Positions 63,859 to 64,000 of a DNA stretch of 64,000 nucleotides are shown here, piece after piece. The position numbers and the translations under genes were made by a program. The first letter of the stretch is position 1. Each line of letters opens with the position of its first letter. This DNA comes from Verrucomicrobiota bacterium (GTDB lineage Bacteria; Verrucomicrobiota; Verrucomicrobiia; Opitutales; Opitutaceae), in assembly GCA_023399155.1 (NCBI GenBank), contig JAEWQP010000028.1, forward strand, positions 1 through 64,000, read 5' to 3'. A model generated the notes under the pieces. That model was not told the DNA's origin, ran no database searches, and was given only the letters and a program-made list of their open reading frames with translations.

Positions 63859-64000
63859 TCAGTCGTTGAAGAACAATTTGCCCTGGGACGTGCGCTTGTC
63901 GGGGTTGTCGGTTTCCCAATACACGTCGCGGAAGATCTCCTCCGGCGGCGGGAACGGGCTCTCGTCGGCGAACTTCGCGGATGCCTCGGCCTCGGCGCGC
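63859..64000 (-). CDS. pdhA: Pyruvate dehydrogenase E1 alpha subunit, C-terminal end
   Basis: Only the last 46 or so codons are in the window: AEASAKFADESPFPPPEEIF then RDVYWETDNPDKRTSQGKLF and FND to the stop at 63859. The AxxxAxxSPxPxxxxxxxDVYW end and position upstream of pdhB identify E1 alpha. The gene runs off the right edge, so the thiamine-binding motif cannot be checked. Confidence 0.8.
   Translation of the reverse strand, partial: RAEAEASAKFADESPFPPPEEIFRDVYWETDNPDKRTSQGKLFFND

Overview
The window is high-GC bacterial chromosome with dense, mostly short operons on both strands. No rRNA, tRNA, IS element, phage or CRISPR array was recognised. It most resembles a member of the Verrucomicrobia, probably near Opitutaceae. 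The pointers are a 52-residue small basic protein of the Chlamydia/Verrucomicrobia type at 55.5 kb, a PEP-CTERM-type secreted protein with a VPDGG sorting signal at 52.0 kb, omega subunit and ClpXP/trigger-factor arrangements typical of free-living bacteria, and several families of short intergenic repeats. The organism call is inference; no marker rRNA is present.

Layout. 0-13 kb: a two-domain GTP cyclohydrolase II-like protein, an amidohydrolase, single-chain glycine decarboxylase (gcvP), a hybrid sensor kinase, peptide release factor 2 with its programmed frameshift, and a TPR protein. 13-22 kb: an uncharacterised possible ATP-grasp protein followed by a sigma-54 response regulator, a frameshifted gene remnant, an HDOD protein, two unknown membrane or coiled-coil proteins and a membrane TPR protein. 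22-33 kb: housekeeping and small unknowns (hslR, DUF4202, PPP phosphatase, AMP nucleosidase, lipA-lipB), then an exported zinc-ribbon/TonB-C-like protein, an exported degenerate peptidase-like TPR protein, an AsmA-like protein with a DUF6973-like tail, and an SGNH hydrolase. 33-41 kb: tig-clpP-clpX, an M42 peptidase, hisA, an araD-type epimerase, marC and small unknowns. 41-48.5 kb: an operon of DUF1302, DUF1329, a YCF48-like beta-propeller and an RND/MMPL transporter. 48.8-57 kb: uvrA, the PEP-CTERM protein, lpdA, DUF368 (undecaprenyl-phosphate recycling), small basic protein, cutA, rpoZ, smpB. 57-61 kb: an operon for a secreted protein, an ECF sigma factor, a probable anti-sigma and a membrane protein, then cheW. 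61-64 kb: pdhC, pdhB and the end of pdhA.

How the genes fit together. Lipoate-dependent metabolism is spread over the window: lipB and lipA make the cofactor; pdhA/B/C and lpdA (E1-E2-E3) and gcvP use it. Tig, ClpP and ClpX form the protein folding and turnover unit; SmpB, RF2 and HslR handle translation termination and rescue. The least explained blocks are the DUF1302/DUF1329/YCF48/RND operon and the ECF operon.

Non-coding structure is prominent. A REP-like hairpin family occurs at 1-64, 10166-10197 and 61097-61204. A longer repeat family occurs as paired direct repeats at 20.4 and 30.9 kb, and supplies the stop codon of both upstream genes. Arrays with an exact 8-nt period sit at 39.0 and 62.6 kb, a perfect 20-bp inverted repeat lies at 1786-1827, and a mosaic repeat region lies at 3.0-3.4 kb.
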